Positions 8,094 through 19,109 are shown, numbered from the stretch's first letter. The stretch is 64,000 nt of DNA from Rhizobium etli 8C-3 (GCF_001908375.1 NZ_CP017241.1:3861501-3925500); one strand, 5' to 3'. Notes: generated by a model not told the origin, from the letters alone. Numbers and translations are program-made.

Positions 8094-9650
8094 TTACTCC
8101 GCCGCTTCGATGAGGGGTGTTGGCGCGAAATCGTCCGGGAAGTGCGTCATCGCGCTCGTCACCGGATAGGGCGTGAAGCCACCGAGTGCGCAAAGCGAGC
8201 CGAATTTCATGGTGTTGCAGAGATCGGCGAGCAATGCCCGGTTCTTCTCCGGCTCAATTCCCTGCGCGATCTTGTCTGCAGTTTCGACGCCGCGCGTGGA
8301 GCCGATGCGACAGGGCGTGCACTTACCGCAGCTTTCGATCGCACAGAATTCCATGGCGAACCGCGCCTGCTTCAGCATGTCCACCGTGTCGTCGAATATA
8401 ACGATGCCTGCATGGCCGATGAGGCCGTCCTTGGCAGCAAAGGCTTCGTAGTCAAAAGGCGTATCGAAGAGCGTCCTTGGGAAATAGGCACCGAGAGGAC
8501 CGCCGACCTGCACCGCTTTCACTGGCCGGCCCGTCGCTGTCCCGCCGCCGATCCTGTCGACGATATCACCGAGCGACAGCCCGAAGGCCGTCTCATAAAG
8601 ACCGCCATGCTTGACATTCCCGGCGATCTGCAGCGGGATCGTGCCGCGCGACCGACCCATCCCGAAATCGCGGTAAAAGACGGCCCCTTTGTCCAGGATG
8701 ACCGGCACGGAGGCCAGCGAGATCACGTTATTGATGACCGTGGGACAGGCAAAGAGTCCCTTGTGCGCCGGCAGCGGCGGCTTGGCGCGCACGACGCCGC
8801 GCTTGCCTTCCAGGCTATTGAGCAGCGACGTTTCCTCACCGCAGACATAAGCGCCCGCACCGGTCCTAACTTCGATATCGAAGGCGCGGCCGGAACTGAG
8901 CACCGAATCGCCGATCATGCCGGCCTCGCATGCGATCTCGACCGCCTCCGTCATCGTCGCGACCGCATGGGGATATTCGGAGCGGATATAGATGAAGCCC
9001 TTCGTCGCACCCGTCGCGAGCCCGGCAATCGCCATGCCTTCGATCAGCACGAAGGGATCACCCTCCATGATCATGCGGTCGGCAAAGGTGCCGCTGTCGC
9101 CTTCGTCTGCATTGCAGACGATGTATTTCCGGTCGCCGGCGGCATCAAGTACGGTCTTCCATTTGATGCCCGTTGGAAAACCAGCACCCCCGCGGCCGCG
9201 AAGCCCGGAGTCGGTCACTTCCTTGACCACGTCTGCAGGAGCCATGGCCGCAGCGCGGCGAAGCCCGGCGAGGCCGCCATGTGCCTCATAATCTTTCAGA
9301 GAAAGCGGATCGACGATGCCGCAGCGGGCGAAGGTCAGGCGGGTCTGTTCCTTGAGGAATGGGAGGCCTTCGACCTCCCCCAGACAGAGCGCGTGCTCGC
9401 CGCCGCTCGCCAAGCCAGCGTCGAAAAGTGCAGCGACATCCTTGGCTTTCACCGGTCCATAGCCGATGCGTTTGCCCGATACCTCGACTTCCACCAGCGG
9501 TTCCAGCCAGAACATTCCGCGCGAGCCGTTGCGCACGATCTTCGCATCGATGCCGCGGGCTGCGATCTCCTGGGTAACCGCTTCAGCCACCTTCTCGGCA
9601 CCGAGCGCGAGCGCTGCGGCATCGCGCGGAACATAAATCGTCACGCTCAT
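8094..9650 (-). CDS. fdsB: NAD-dependent formate dehydrogenase beta subunit (FMN, 4Fe-4S)
   Basis: The 518-residue protein is a NuoF homologue with an N-terminal thioredoxin-like domain. It carries FMN and reduces NAD+. Key motifs are GLRGRGGAGFPTGIKW for NADH/FMN binding, CNADEGDSGTFADR, CGEETSLLNSLEGKRG, and the 4Fe-4S ligands in ESCGKCTPCRIGSTRG with a distal cysteine in DLCNTMKFGSLC. Its ATG overlaps the fdsG stop by four bases (ATGA). The family relationship to complex I explains the resemblance; the fds neighbourhood rules out a nuo gene. Confidence 0.96.
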   Translation of the reverse strand: MSVTIYVPRDAAALALGAEKVAEAVTQEIAARGIDAKIVRNGSRGMFWLEPLVEVEVSGKRIGYGPVKAKDVAALFDAGLASGGEHALCLGEVEGLPFLKEQTRLTFARCGIVDPLSLKDYEAHGGLAGLRRAAAMAPADVVKEVTDSGLRGRGGAGFPTGIKWKTVLDAAGDRKYIVCNADEGDSGTFADRMIMEGDPFVLIEGMAIAGLATGATKGFIYIRSEYPHAVATMTEAVEIACEAGMIGDSVLSSGRAFDIEVRTGAGAYVCGEETSLLNSLEGKRGVVRAKPPLPAHKGLFACPTVINNVISLASVPVILDKGAVFYRDFGMGRSRGTIPLQIAGNVKHGGLYETAFGLSLGDIVDRIGGGTATGRPVKAVQVGGPLGAYFPRTLFDTPFDYEAFAAKDGLIGHAGIVIFDDTVDMLKQARFAMEFCAIESCGKCTPCRIGSTRGVETADKIAQGIEPEKNRALLADLCNTMKFGSLCALGGFTPYPVTSAMTHFPDDFAPTPLIEAAE

Positions 9651-10126
9651 CGCCGCACCTGCGCAACGAGATCGGAGATTGTTTCATCATCGACCCGCCC
9701 ATAGAGCTCGCCGTCGAGCATGGCTGCGGGCGCACAAGCGCAGAGCCCGAGACAGTAAACTGGCTCCAGGGTCACGCTGCCGTCGAGCGTGGTCTGATGG
9801 AAATCGACGCCGAGCAGTGTTCTCAACCGATCGGCGACAGCATCGCTGCCCATCGACTGACAGGCCTCGGCACGACAGAGCTTCAGGACATGGCGGCCGG
9901 CAGGGTGATCGCGATAGTCGTGATAGAACGTCATCACACCATGCACTTCGGCCCGCGACAGATTGAGCTCGCTGGCAATGACCGGCAGCGCTTCGTGCGG
10001 CACATAGCCGAATTCATCCTGGACTTCGTGAAGGATCGGCAGGAGCGGACCCTCAAGAGACCGCAAGGCGCCTACAATCGCGCGCGTGCGCTCGGCAATA
10101 TCGCCATTGGCGACATGAGCATTCAT
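9647..10126 (-). CDS. fdsG: NAD-dependent formate dehydrogenase gamma subunit (2Fe-2S)
   Basis: This 159-residue NuoE-like thioredoxin-fold protein opens the operon. The 2Fe-2S cluster is held by four cysteines in two pairs: LCRAEACQSMG (C-x4-C) and YCLGLCACAP (C-x3-C). The N-terminal half has the helical EVQDEFGYVPHEAL segment shared by NuoE and HoxE proteins. FdsG helps pass electrons between FdsA and the FMN site of FdsB. The operon promoter must lie in the 146 bases up to the LysR gene, where an ATAG-N7-CTAT dyad is found at 10259-10273. Confidence 0.95.
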   Translation of the reverse strand: MNAHVANGDIAERTRAIVGALRSLEGPLLPILHEVQDEFGYVPHEALPVIASELNLSRAEVHGVMTFYHDYRDHPAGRHVLKLCRAEACQSMGSDAVADRLRTLLGVDFHQTTLDGSVTLEPVYCLGLCACAPAAMLDGELYGRVDDETISDLVAQVRR

Positions 10127-10257
10127 TTTCGGCAGGCCTCCCGAGGCTTTGCTGTGTCGCTCACCGCAACGGCCTCCCCATGCCGATCCGGTATCTTATT
10201 TTCCAGGTGAGTCTTTCAGGGAAACATCGAGCGATCAATAAAGCTGTTCCGTCACCT

Positions 10258-10274
10258 GATAGGTATTTCCTATC
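10258..10274. promoter_or_regulatory. LysR-type binding box ahead of fdsG
   Basis: A perfect dyad GATAGG-tattt-CCTATC lies between the LysR gene and fdsG and overlaps the LysR stop codon. It contains ATAG-N7-CTAT, a classic T-N11-A box for LysR-type regulators. It sits about 130 bases upstream of the fdsG start, so the promoter lies downstream of it, as expected for an activator site. That the adjacent LysR protein binds it is inference. Confidence 0.55.
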
Positions 10275-11166
10275 AAAGACTTTCTCGCTCTGCGAGTATC
10301 CTGGCCTCGTGGAGCAACGCAGACACGAGAGGCGTGAAAGGCTCGCGATGCGTGGCGACCAGTCCGACCGAATGATGGGCCGCCGGCTCGACAATCGGAA
10401 TCATTCGTATTTCGGCTGGAAAGCCAAAGGATTCAGCCACGTTACGTGGCATGATGCTCGCCCAGCGCCCGGTTCTGACATGAGAAAAGAGCACGATCAT
10501 CGAACCCGATTCCAAAGTGGGATGCGCGCTCGCACCGGCTTCCGCGAGGTGCCGGTTGATAATGCGCCGGTTCTGCATGTCAGCCGTCAATAGGCAAAGC
10601 CGAAGGTCGCCCACTTCACGCCAGGTCACGGTCTCGCGATCGGAAAGCGGGCTGCCGGCAGCGGTGATCAGGTGATAGCGCTCGGAATAAAGCGGCACGG
10701 CCGTTACACGCCCAAGCGGCTCGTTTTCCAGATAAGTCACCCCGGCGTCGATCTCCAGATTTTCGAGCATGCTCAACACCTGCAGCGAATTGCGCGAGAC
10801 GATGGAGAAGGTGACGTCCGGGTGCCGCTCCTGAAAAGGCGTCGTAATACGCGGCAGCATCGCCAGAGCCGTCGGAATGGAAGCAAGGCGCAGATGGCCG
10901 GAAAGACCCTTGCGCGCCGCGCGCATCTCTTCGCGCATGGTGCGCGTGTCACCGACGATGCGCCTTGCCCATTCGAGGACACGTTGGCCCTCCGGCGTCA
11001 GACCCTGAAACCGTGAGCCCCGCTGCACGAGCATGACGCCCAGTTGATCTTCAAGTTGCCGAATTGCAGCCGACAGCGTGGGCTGCGAGATGCCGCACTC
11101 CTCGGCAGCACGGCCGAAGTGCTTTTCGTTGGCAAGGGCAATGAAGAATTCAAGTTTGTCGATCAT
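10273..11166 (-). CDS. LysR family regulator, probable activator of the fds operon
   Basis: The 297-residue protein has the standard LysR layout: an N-terminal winged HTH (FFIALANEKHFGRAAEECGISQPTLSAAI, split across residues 6-34) and a C-terminal substrate-binding domain with GHLRLASIPTALAMLPRI. Length is typical. It is directly upstream of and co-oriented with fdsG, the arrangement seen in other fds operons, where a LysR protein controls formate dehydrogenase. A LysR-type dyad is embedded at its stop codon. The inducer is unknown; formate or a metabolite of it is plausible. Confidence 0.92.
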   Translation of the reverse strand: MIDKLEFFIALANEKHFGRAAEECGISQPTLSAAIRQLEDQLGVMLVQRGSRFQGLTPEGQRVLEWARRIVGDTRTMREEMRAARKGLSGHLRLASIPTALAMLPRITTPFQERHPDVTFSIVSRNSLQVLSMLENLEIDAGVTYLENEPLGRVTAVPLYSERYHLITAAGSPLSDRETVTWREVGDLRLCLLTADMQNRRIINRHLAEAGASAHPTLESGSMIVLFSHVRTGRWASIMPRNVAESFGFPAEIRMIPIVEPAAHHSVGLVATHREPFTPLVSALLHEARILAERESL

Positions 11167-11234
11167 CCAGCCTCCCGCCCGCTTCGGGACAAGCCATCTT
11201 TGGCGCTAGCCGGCAATAATCGCAAGGGCGGGAA

Positions 11235-11576
11235 TCAGTCGGGGTCGGTTGCTTTGAGCATGCCGAAGAGAGAATCCAGGAAAATCGTCAGATTGGCATT
11301 GCCGATGCTGTAATAGACCAGCCGGCCTGCCCTTCGCGTATTTACGAGGCCTTCCATGCGCAGCCGTGCAAGCTGCTGTGAAACCATCGCTTGCTGTACA
11401 CCCAGCAATTCCTCGATCTGGCTGACCGTCTTTTCCTCGTTGGCGAGGATGCACAGAATGAGAAGCCGGTTTTGATGCGCCATCGCTTTCAGCAGTCCGC
11501 CTGCTTCGTGGGCCTTTACAGCAAGCTTCTGCAGTTCCTGGCCGGTTATTCCCGGCTCGGTCTTTGGCAAGGGCAT
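11235..11576 (-). CDS. ArsR family winged-helix regulator
   Basis: The 113-residue protein has a single ArsR/SmtB winged helix. The DNA-recognition region is QIEELLGVQQAMVSQQLARLRMEGLV, with the wing in TRRAGRLVYYSI. Only one cysteine is visible (ILCILAN), so neither the classic arsenic-sensing cysteine pair nor the disulfide pair of BigR/SqrR proteins is complete. A metal or thiol ligand cannot be assigned. It stands between the fds LysR gene and an SDR gene and its target is not evident. The SD and the ATG at 11576 agree with the family start. Confidence 0.85.
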   Translation of the reverse strand: MPLPKTEPGITGQELQKLAVKAHEAGGLLKAMAHQNRLLILCILANEEKTVSQIEELLGVQQAMVSQQLARLRMEGLVNTRRAGRLVYYSIGNANLTIFLDSLFGMLKATDPD

Positions 11577-11677
11577 TCTGATCTCTGCTGGAGCACTTCA
11601 GGTAGGCCGGAACGATAACATATTCACACGCCGGCATTATTCCCAATTGGCGAAATACCAAAAAAAGTCCAACTAAA

Positions 11678-12448
11678 TCAGCAGATAAGCTGGCCACCGT
11701 TGATTTCGAGCACCTGGCCCGTGATGTAGCCGGAAAGTGACGGCGCAGCCAGAAAGAGATAGGCGGGCGCGCAATCTTCGGCAGTCCCAAGACGTTGCAG
11801 CGGTATGCCCTTGCGGGTTTGCTCGAGCTTCTCCGGCGAGGAATAACGCCCGTGGAAGTCGGTTTCGATCGTGCCCGGAGACACGCAATTGACCCGGATC
11901 GCATCCGGCGCCAGCTCACGTGCGAGCGCTTTGGAATAGGTGGCAACGAAAGCCTTGGAGGCGGAATAGATTGCCGAGCCGGGACTGCCGCCGGTCAAAG
12001 CCGAGATGGAAACCGTATTGACGATCGCCGCCCCGTGGGCTGCGCGCAAAGCAGGAAGCAGCGCACGCGTGAGCTCGACGACAGATGTCTGGTTGAGTCT
12101 GACGATCGTGTCGTATTCCCTATCGGTCAGGTCGTCGGCCAAAAAGCGGCCCACCATGGTGCCGGCATTGTTGACGAGTGCGTGTATGATGCCGAAAGTA
12201 TCAAGGGCTTTCGCTGCGAAACCGGCAGTTCCGTTCGGCGCGAGAAAATCGGCAGCGATAAGAACCGCCCGCCGCTCCTGCTCTGCCGTCAGCAGGAAAT
12301 CCGGCAGATCCCTTTCGCTGTTCCGGCCAGTGTGAACCAGGACGTGGGCGCCGCAATCTAGGAACTGCCGCGCGACTTCGAGGCCGATTCCACGCCCTGC
12401 TCCGGTCACCACAACATTGCGATTCTCGAAAAGCTTGGGATGAAACAC
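11678..12448 (-). CDS. SDR family oxidoreductase
   Basis: The 256-residue protein is a classical short-chain dehydrogenase. It has the nucleotide motif TGAGRGIG near residues 15-22, the NNAG motif, a catalytic Ser in NTVSISALTG, the YxxxK pair in YSASKAFVATYSKA, and a PGTIETDF segment after it. The start is taken as GTG at 12448, because the Rossmann fold begins within about ten residues; a frame continuing upstream runs through the promoter of the divergent regulator. The substrate is unknown. Divergence from a DeoR-type regulator, a family that often responds to sugar phosphates, hints at sugar or polyol metabolism. Confidence 0.85.
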   Translation of the reverse strand: MFHPKLFENRNVVVTGAGRGIGLEVARQFLDCGAHVLVHTGRNSERDLPDFLLTAEQERRAVLIAADFLAPNGTAGFAAKALDTFGIIHALVNNAGTMVGRFLADDLTDREYDTIVRLNQTSVVELTRALLPALRAAHGAAIVNTVSISALTGGSPGSAIYSASKAFVATYSKALARELAPDAIRVNCVSPGTIETDFHGRYSSPEKLEQTRKGIPLQRLGTAEDCAPAYLFLAAPSLSGYITGQVLEINGGQLIC

Positions 12449-12542
12449 GCCTGAACCCTCCCCGCTCCGGCAGCCAGTCGCCGATTGCGCAATTTTCGCT
12501 TTAACATATGATCCGGCCCAACGAAAGAAAGGGAGCGAAACC

Positions 12543-13319
12543 ATGTTTCTGTCCGGACGGCAGACGGAGATCCTCGATATCGCCAAAGCGGAGGGCCGCG
12601 TGCTGGTCGAAGATCTGGCAGCACGCTTCTCCGTTACGCCGCAGACCATCCGCAAGGATCTGAACGATCTATGCGATGGGCATGTACTGACGCGCATTCA
12701 CGGCGGAGCGATCTTTCCGGGCGGGACGGAGAACGTGAAATACGAGGCGCGCCGCTCGATCGCGGCCAGCGAAAAACTCGCGATCGGTCGCGCCACGGCT
12801 GATCTTATTCCCGACAAGGCCTCGCTCTTTATCAATATCGGAACGACGACCGAGGCCGTCGGGGAAGCGCTCGTCGATCACCAGGAATTGATGGTAATCA
12901 CCAATAACATCAACGTTGCCAGCCGCTTGCGCCTTTTTCCTTCAATCGAGGTCGTCATCGCGGGCGGCGTGGTTCGCCATTCAGATGGCGGCATCGTCGG
13001 CGAAGCAGCCGTCGATTTCATCCGCCAGTTCAAAGTCGACTACGCCGTGATCGGCGCTTCGGCGATCGATCCGGACGGTGCGCTTCTCGACTTCGATTTC
13101 CGCGAGGTGAGGGTCGCCCAGGCAATCATGGCGAATGCACGCCACGTCGTCCTCGTTGCCGACTCCACCAAGTTCGAGCGCACGGCTCCGGTGCGCATCG
13201 GCCACCTGTCACAGGTCCACACCTTCGTCACCGACGACTGCAATGTCGAATCCCTCAGGAAGGTCTGCGCGGAAAGCGGCATCAACCTGATCGAAACCTC
13301 ACAAAAGCTATTGTCGTAG
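12543..13319 (+). CDS. DeoR/GlpR family transcriptional regulator
   Basis: The 258-residue protein has an N-terminal HTH (RVLVEDLAARFSVTPQTIRK with LNDLCDGHVLTRIHGGAIF) and the C-terminal DeoR sensor domain. The sensor contains the isomerase-like FINIGTTTEAVGEAL phosphate-binding loop and the VVIAGGVVRHSDGGIVG strand. The family usually represses sugar or polyol catabolic genes and is released by a phosphorylated intermediate. The gene is divergent from the SDR gene, with 94 bases between the starts, which makes the SDR its likely target. AAAGGGAGCG gives a good ribosome site before the ATG at 12543. Confidence 0.92.
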   Translation: MFLSGRQTEILDIAKAEGRVLVEDLAARFSVTPQTIRKDLNDLCDGHVLTRIHGGAIFPGGTENVKYEARRSIAASEKLAIGRATADLIPDKASLFINIGTTTEAVGEALVDHQELMVITNNINVASRLRLFPSIEVVIAGGVVRHSDGGIVGEAAVDFIRQFKVDYAVIGASAIDPDGALLDFDFREVRVAQAIMANARHVVLVADSTKFERTAPVRIGHLSQVHTFVTDDCNVESLRKVCAESGINLIETSQKLLS

Positions 13320-13481
13320 CCGGTTCGTTTGATATTCAATTTTCTTCGTCTAGCGCTGTATTGCTTCGTTTGGTGGCTAGAGACTTGGAGAGCAATCGTG
13401 TGCAGCCAGAGAACGGGCTGTATCAGGAAATGGACGAAGCGGCTGCCGTGGACAGCTAGATGGGAGCAATTGCAGCGGCCG
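13320..13481. other. Intergenic region between deoR-type gene and soxR (convergent)
   Basis: No gene is supported in these 162 bases. The flanking genes converge here. I see no clear terminator hairpin with a T-tract. Confidence 0.3.
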
Positions 13482-13943
13482 CTAAGCCTCCTCTAGCAGG
13501 CGCGCACCGGTTCCCTCTTTCCCAAGCTTGTCGCAGGGATTTCGCAACGGGCAGCTTTCGATCGACAGGCAACCGCAGCCGATGCAACCGGTCAAACGAT
13601 CGCGAAGCAAGATCAGCCGCATGATCCGCGTATCCAGATCGTCCTTCCACATTTGCGAGAGCTTTTGCCAGTCACCCGCAGTTGGGGTGCGCCCCTGCGG
13701 CAGAGTATCGAAGGCCGCCTGAATTTCGGCCAGCGGTATTCCGACCCTCTGCGCCACCTTGATGATGCCGAGACGGCGCAGGACATCACGCCCGTAACGT
13801 CGCTGATTGCCGCGTGACCGCATGCTCGAAATCAGGCCTTTGGCCTCGTAGAAATGCAACGCCGAGACGGCCAGCCCGCTGCGCTCTGCAACTTCGCCTA
13901 CAGTCAGGAGCCTGCCGAAATTGATCGATGAACTTGTTTCCAT
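13482..13943 (-). CDS. soxR: Redox-sensitive transcriptional activator SoxR
   Basis: The 153-residue protein is a MerR-family regulator: the N-terminal winged helix has [20 protein letters not shown] and [15 protein letters not shown], followed by a dimerisation helix. The 2Fe-2S cluster motif C-x2-C-x-C-x5-C is exact, with Cys120, Cys123, Cys125 and Cys131 ([12 protein letters not shown]). SoxR senses redox-cycling compounds by cluster oxidation and distorts a promoter with a long spacer. The soxbox lies just upstream of its start (13949-13966) and also precedes the divergent flavin reductase. A much longer frame extends upstream but is antisense to that gene. No soxS gene is seen, as usual outside enteric bacteria. 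Confidence 0.96.
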   Translation of the reverse strand: METSSSINFGRLLTVGEVAERSGLAVSALHFYEAKGLISSMRSRGNQRRYGRDVLRRLGIIKVAQRVGIPLAEIQAAFDTLPQGRTPTAGDWQKLSQMWKDDLDTRIMRLILLRDRLTGCIGCGCLSIESCPLRNPCDKLGKEGTGARLLEEA

Positions 13944-13944
13944 A

Positions 13945-13975
13945 TTGACCTCAATATTGGTTGAGGTTTTATAAG
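13945..13975 (+). promoter_or_regulatory. SoxR-dependent promoter with soxbox
   Basis: The -35 element TTGACC (13945-13950) and the -10 element TATAAG (13970-13975) are separated by exactly 19 bases, the extended spacer of MerR/SoxR promoters. Between them lies CCTCAA-N6-TTGAGG (13949-13966), whose outer half-sites are identical to those of the Escherichia coli soxbox. The promoter points to the flavin reductase at 14010, with a transcript start expected near 13982. It also covers the soxR upstream region, so autoregulation is likely. Confidence 0.9.
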
Positions 13976-14009
13976 CCAAACTCCTTGCAGCGTAAAGAAG
14001 GAGCAATAT

Positions 14010-14585
14010 ATGCAAGCTGCCATCAAAATCGGCGTCATCTACGGAAGCATACGTGAGGGCCGGATATGCGACCGGGTGGTGAAATGGCTGATCCGGCAGC
14101 TCACGCTTTACCCGCAGATTGACCTTGAAATCATCGATCCGCTCGATTTCGGTCTGCCTGCCCGGCACGATAGCGATCATCCCGAAATGGTGCGTCTCGC
14201 CTCGCGCCTGAATGCGGCCGATGCCTTCATCGTCGTCACACCCGAATACAATCACAGCTTCACTGCGGCACTCAAATTCGTGCTCGACGCGTTCAACGAA
14301 CCCTGGCACGGCAAACCTGTAGCCTTCGTATCCTATGGAGGAATCTCTGGCGGTCTGCGTGCTGTCGAACAGCTGCGGCTCGTCTTCGCCGAACTCCATG
14401 CCGTCACCATACGCGACACCGTGAGTATTGTGGCACCTTGGAACCGCTTCGATGAAGACGGCAGCCTCGAGGGGCCGGAAGACGCGCTCAAGCTTCTCGC
14501 CCGCATGATGGCAAGGCTTCAATGGTGGGCGCATGCATTGTCCGCCGCACGTGCCGAGCGACCTTATCGAAACATCGCCGCCTAA
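14010..14585 (+). CDS. NADPH-dependent FMN reductase family protein, SoxR target
   Basis: The 191-residue flavodoxin-fold protein has the phosphate loop [10 protein letters not shown] near residues 9-18, [19 protein letters not shown] in the middle and [16 protein letters not shown]. These are features of the NADPH-dependent FMN reductase / azoreductase family (YieF/ChrR-like). Such enzymes reduce quinones, azo compounds or chromate, or supply reduced flavin. An AAGGAG ribosome site precedes the ATG. The SoxR promoter 35 bases upstream means it is likely induced by redox-cycling compounds, which fits a quinone-detoxifying role. The natural substrate is not evident. Confidence 0.9.
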   Translation: MQAAIKIGVIYGSIREGRICDRVVKWLIRQLTLYPQIDLEIIDPLDFGLPARHDSDHPEMVRLASRLNAADAFIVVTPEYNHSFTAALKFVLDAFNEPWHGKPVAFVSYGGISGGLRAVEQLRLVFAELHAVTIRDTVSIVAPWNRFDEDGSLEGPEDALKLLARMMARLQWWAHALSAARAERPYRNIAA

Positions 14586-14621
14586 TTCACGCTGTTTCCG
14601 TCCCCGGCAGGCACGGAAACG

Positions 14622-14662
14622 CCGGCGAGCACCCGGTCTGCTTATGTCCGGGTGTTCGCCGG
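14622..14662 (+). terminator. Strong hairpin after the flavin reductase gene
   Basis: CCGGCGAGCACCCGG (14622-14636) can pair with CCGGGTGTTCGCCGG (14648-14662) through 15 positions with one G-U, around an 11-base loop. It begins about 37 bases after the flavin reductase stop. No long T-run follows, so it could be an intrinsic terminator of reduced efficiency or an RNA-stabilising hairpin. Confidence 0.5.
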
Positions 14663-14803
14663 TGCCCATGTTTGCGTCACACCCGACGGCCGGCGAAGAT
14701 GAATGGCGCCTTTCGTCCCGTGCCCGACCGTTCCATGGCAGAGCCCTTGTCCTGCGCGCCATCATGTCCTAGGCCTGAGGAGAAGCAGTCAGGCGAGGCA
14801 CGA

Positions 14804-15988
14804 ATGGAGAAAGATCGGAGGCTGGCAGGTGCCGATGCCATGCGTGCGGCCGCGTGCCTGCTCGTTCTCATTCATCATCTTGTCCTGCGGATCGACATCA
14901 ATCAGGTGGACGCCGCCGCGCAATCGGCCTTGGTCATTGCCCGCTTTGGCAATTTCGGCGTAGCGGTCTTCTTTGTTCTCAGCGGCTATCTGCTTGCGCG
15001 GCCCTTCTGGCAGGCCCTGGATGAGCGCCGCCCATTGCCGGATTTGAAAACTTACGCCATACATCGCGCGGCACGCATCTTGCCCGGCTACTGGGTGGCG
15101 CTGACCGCAGGCTTCGTTTTGAGCATCACGCTGCTCGCAGATCCACCAACGGCCGAGCTCAGGATGCGCTATGCGGCAGGTTTCCTCCTGATGAGCCAGT
15201 GGCATTGGCGGACTTTGTTTCCGGTCGAAGGGAACGGACCGCTTTGGTCGATTCCATTCGAAGCAACCTGTTATGTGCTGCTGCCGGCGTTCATGCTTGC
15301 TCTTCATCATTTCAGCCGCCGGCTACCGCGCTTGCCTAAGCGTCTCCTTTGGCTTTGCGCCCTGGCGACTGCCCTTGCCTTGCACTGGTTGATCGTCAAC
15401 GCCTTGCAGCCGGAGCACGTGCAGCGCGGCTGGGAGTTCGGCATGGCGGGCGGTGCGAAGGAATGGATGCCGCGTTACAATCCGATCGGCTTTTTTGCGA
15501 TTTTCGCGCTCGGTATCCTTGCTTCGGGCGTTGAGACAATCCTTCCGACGCGGAGGGTCGCGCTTTTCGATGTCCTCGCCTGTCTCGCCCTGGCCGGCAG
15601 CGCCGCTGCCCTCGTCTCATCGGTGGGCGGACCTTGGGAGGCCTATGGCTGGCTTGGAATTCCTTACGGCTTTCCGCTCTTTCCGATCGCCATTGCAGTG
15701 GCGCTGGTCTCTCTGGCGCGCTCACTGTGGCTTGGGAGCTGCCTCGATCGTCGAGCGGTACGCTTCACCGCGAAAATCTCGTTCGGCATCTATATCTGGC
15801 AGGATCCGGTCATTTCCGTTGTGGAGGCGCTTTTTCCTTCCGCCTTCGGCCCGATCGCCGACAATCTTGTCTGCGGCTGGCTGCTCTGGTCACTCCTGGC
15901 AGCAGCCCTTGTGTTCGTCGCTGGAAGCCTCAGCTATATTTTCGTCGAACGGCCGGTCTTACTGAGAGCCCATGCCGTTCCACGTTGA
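14804..15988 (+). CDS. Acyltransferase 3 family membrane protein (OafA/YrhL type)
   Basis: The 394-residue protein is hydrophobic throughout, with about ten membrane segments. Near its N-terminus it has the family pattern GADAMRAAACLLVLIHHLVLR, including the catalytic-region His. FGVAVFFVLSGYLLARPFW follows, and RAARILPGYW closes the second conserved block. Members transfer acetyl, succinyl or other acyl groups to surface polysaccharides, LPS or membrane lipids. The ATG at 14804 is chosen because the conserved part begins a few residues later; an upstream in-frame extension is less convincing. The neighbours give no clue to the substrate. Confidence 0.85.
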   Translation: MEKDRRLAGADAMRAAACLLVLIHHLVLRIDINQVDAAAQSALVIARFGNFGVAVFFVLSGYLLARPFWQALDERRPLPDLKTYAIHRAARILPGYWVALTAGFVLSITLLADPPTAELRMRYAAGFLLMSQWHWRTLFPVEGNGPLWSIPFEATCYVLLPAFMLALHHFSRRLPRLPKRLLWLCALATALALHWLIVNALQPEHVQRGWEFGMAGGAKEWMPRYNPIGFFAIFALGILASGVETILPTRRVALFDVLACLALAGSAAALVSSVGGPWEAYGWLGIPYGFPLFPIAIAVALVSLARSLWLGSCLDRRAVRFTAKISFGIYIWQDPVISVVEALFPSAFGPIADNLVCGWLLWSLLAAALVFVAGSLSYIFVERPVLLRAHAVPR

Positions 15989-16011
15989 GACGTATCCTGC
16001 CGCAAACAAAA

Positions 16012-16031
16012 AGCGGCCCGTTGGGGCCGCT
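16012..16031 (-). terminator. Rho-independent terminator of the atp operon
   Basis: On the minus strand AGCGGCCC-caac-GGGCCGCT forms a perfect 8-bp stem with a four-base loop and is followed by TTTTTGTTTG. It begins 25 bases past the atpC stop. The same stem may help to stop the convergent acyltransferase transcript. Confidence 0.85.
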
Positions 16032-16056
16032 TCAGGTGAGTTCGGTGCAAACTCGC

Positions 16057-16464
16057 TCAATCCGGCTCGACGATTCCGCGCAGATGCGTCAGTTCCAGGA
16101 TGAAATGCTCCAGCCTCGACTTGTGTTCGTGATGGAGCGCATCCTCGAGCTCCTTCTTCGCAGCCTCGATACGACGGGTCAACTCGTCCTTGTTGAGGTC
16201 CTCGACCGCGACAGCGGATTCTGCAAGCAGCGTGCAACCGGTCGGCAGGATGTCGGCGAAGCCGCCGAAAACAACGTAGTCCTGCTTTGAGCCGCCGCTG
16301 GAGCGGACGCTGACGATGCCCGGCTTGATGGTGGTCATCGCCGGGGCGTGGTGCGCCATGACGGTCATCTCGCCCTCGGTTGCCGGAATGACAACTTCCG
16401 TCACCATCTCCGACAGGAGCAGGCGCTCCGGAGATACGAGTTCAAAATAGAAATTGTCAGCCAT
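16057..16464 (-). CDS. atpC: F1 ATP synthase epsilon subunit
   Basis: The 135-residue protein has the AtpC beta-sandwich (FYFELVSPERLLL at the start, AEVTEVVIPATEGEMTV-like strand, then HHAPAMTTIKPGIV) and a C-terminal helical hairpin ending with LELTHLRGIVEPD. Epsilon forms the central stalk with gamma and can inhibit ATP hydrolysis. Its ATG shares one base with the stop of the small CPFCG gene (TGATG), so translation of the two is probably coupled. It is the last gene of atpHAGD-x-C. Confidence 0.94.
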   Translation of the reverse strand: MADNFYFELVSPERLLLSEMVTEVVIPATEGEMTVMAHHAPAMTTIKPGIVSVRSSGGSKQDYVVFGGFADILPTGCTLLAESAVAVEDLNKDELTRRIEAAKKELEDALHHEHKSRLEHFILELTHLRGIVEPD

Positions 16465-16702
16465 CAGTGACTTACCTTCTCGGCTATGGCCTTTGCATCT
16501 TGCAGTTTGGTCCCGCAGAACGGGCAGTGCATTATCGCCTGATCGAGATATCCGAGGCCTTCCTCGGTTTGGACTAGACCCACTACCATCATCAGCACGC
16601 CGTTTTCTGCTCTGTAAACGGTCGGCGCCGCCGGGGCGGGAAGTCCTGCCACGACTTCCCTCAGGGAGTCGCAGCAGAAAATCTCGTCACGAGCTTCGTT
16701 CA

Positions 16703-16703
<1 letters not shown>
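16464..16703 (-). CDS. Small CPFCG-motif protein of unknown function within the atp operon
   Basis: The 79-residue protein lies between atpD and atpC. Its ATG at 16703 shares one base with the atpD stop and its stop shares one base with the atpC start, so it is translationally embedded in the operon. It has a cysteine pair near the N-terminus (DEIFCCDSLREV) and CPFCG near residue 60. Four cysteines could bind zinc or a redox centre. There is no signal peptide or membrane segment. I do not recognise the family; the coding frame is supported by tight spacing and codon use. A role in F1 assembly or its regulation is conceivable, but only from position. Confidence 0.8.
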
Positions 16704-19083
<2,380 letters not shown>

Positions 19084-19109
19084 CCGTTTTCCGTCCTAAT
19101 TAAGTGCGA

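Noticed and set aside
8085..9704. Plus-strand open frame of 539 codons opposite fdsB
   Set aside because: Shadow of fdsB; no motif.
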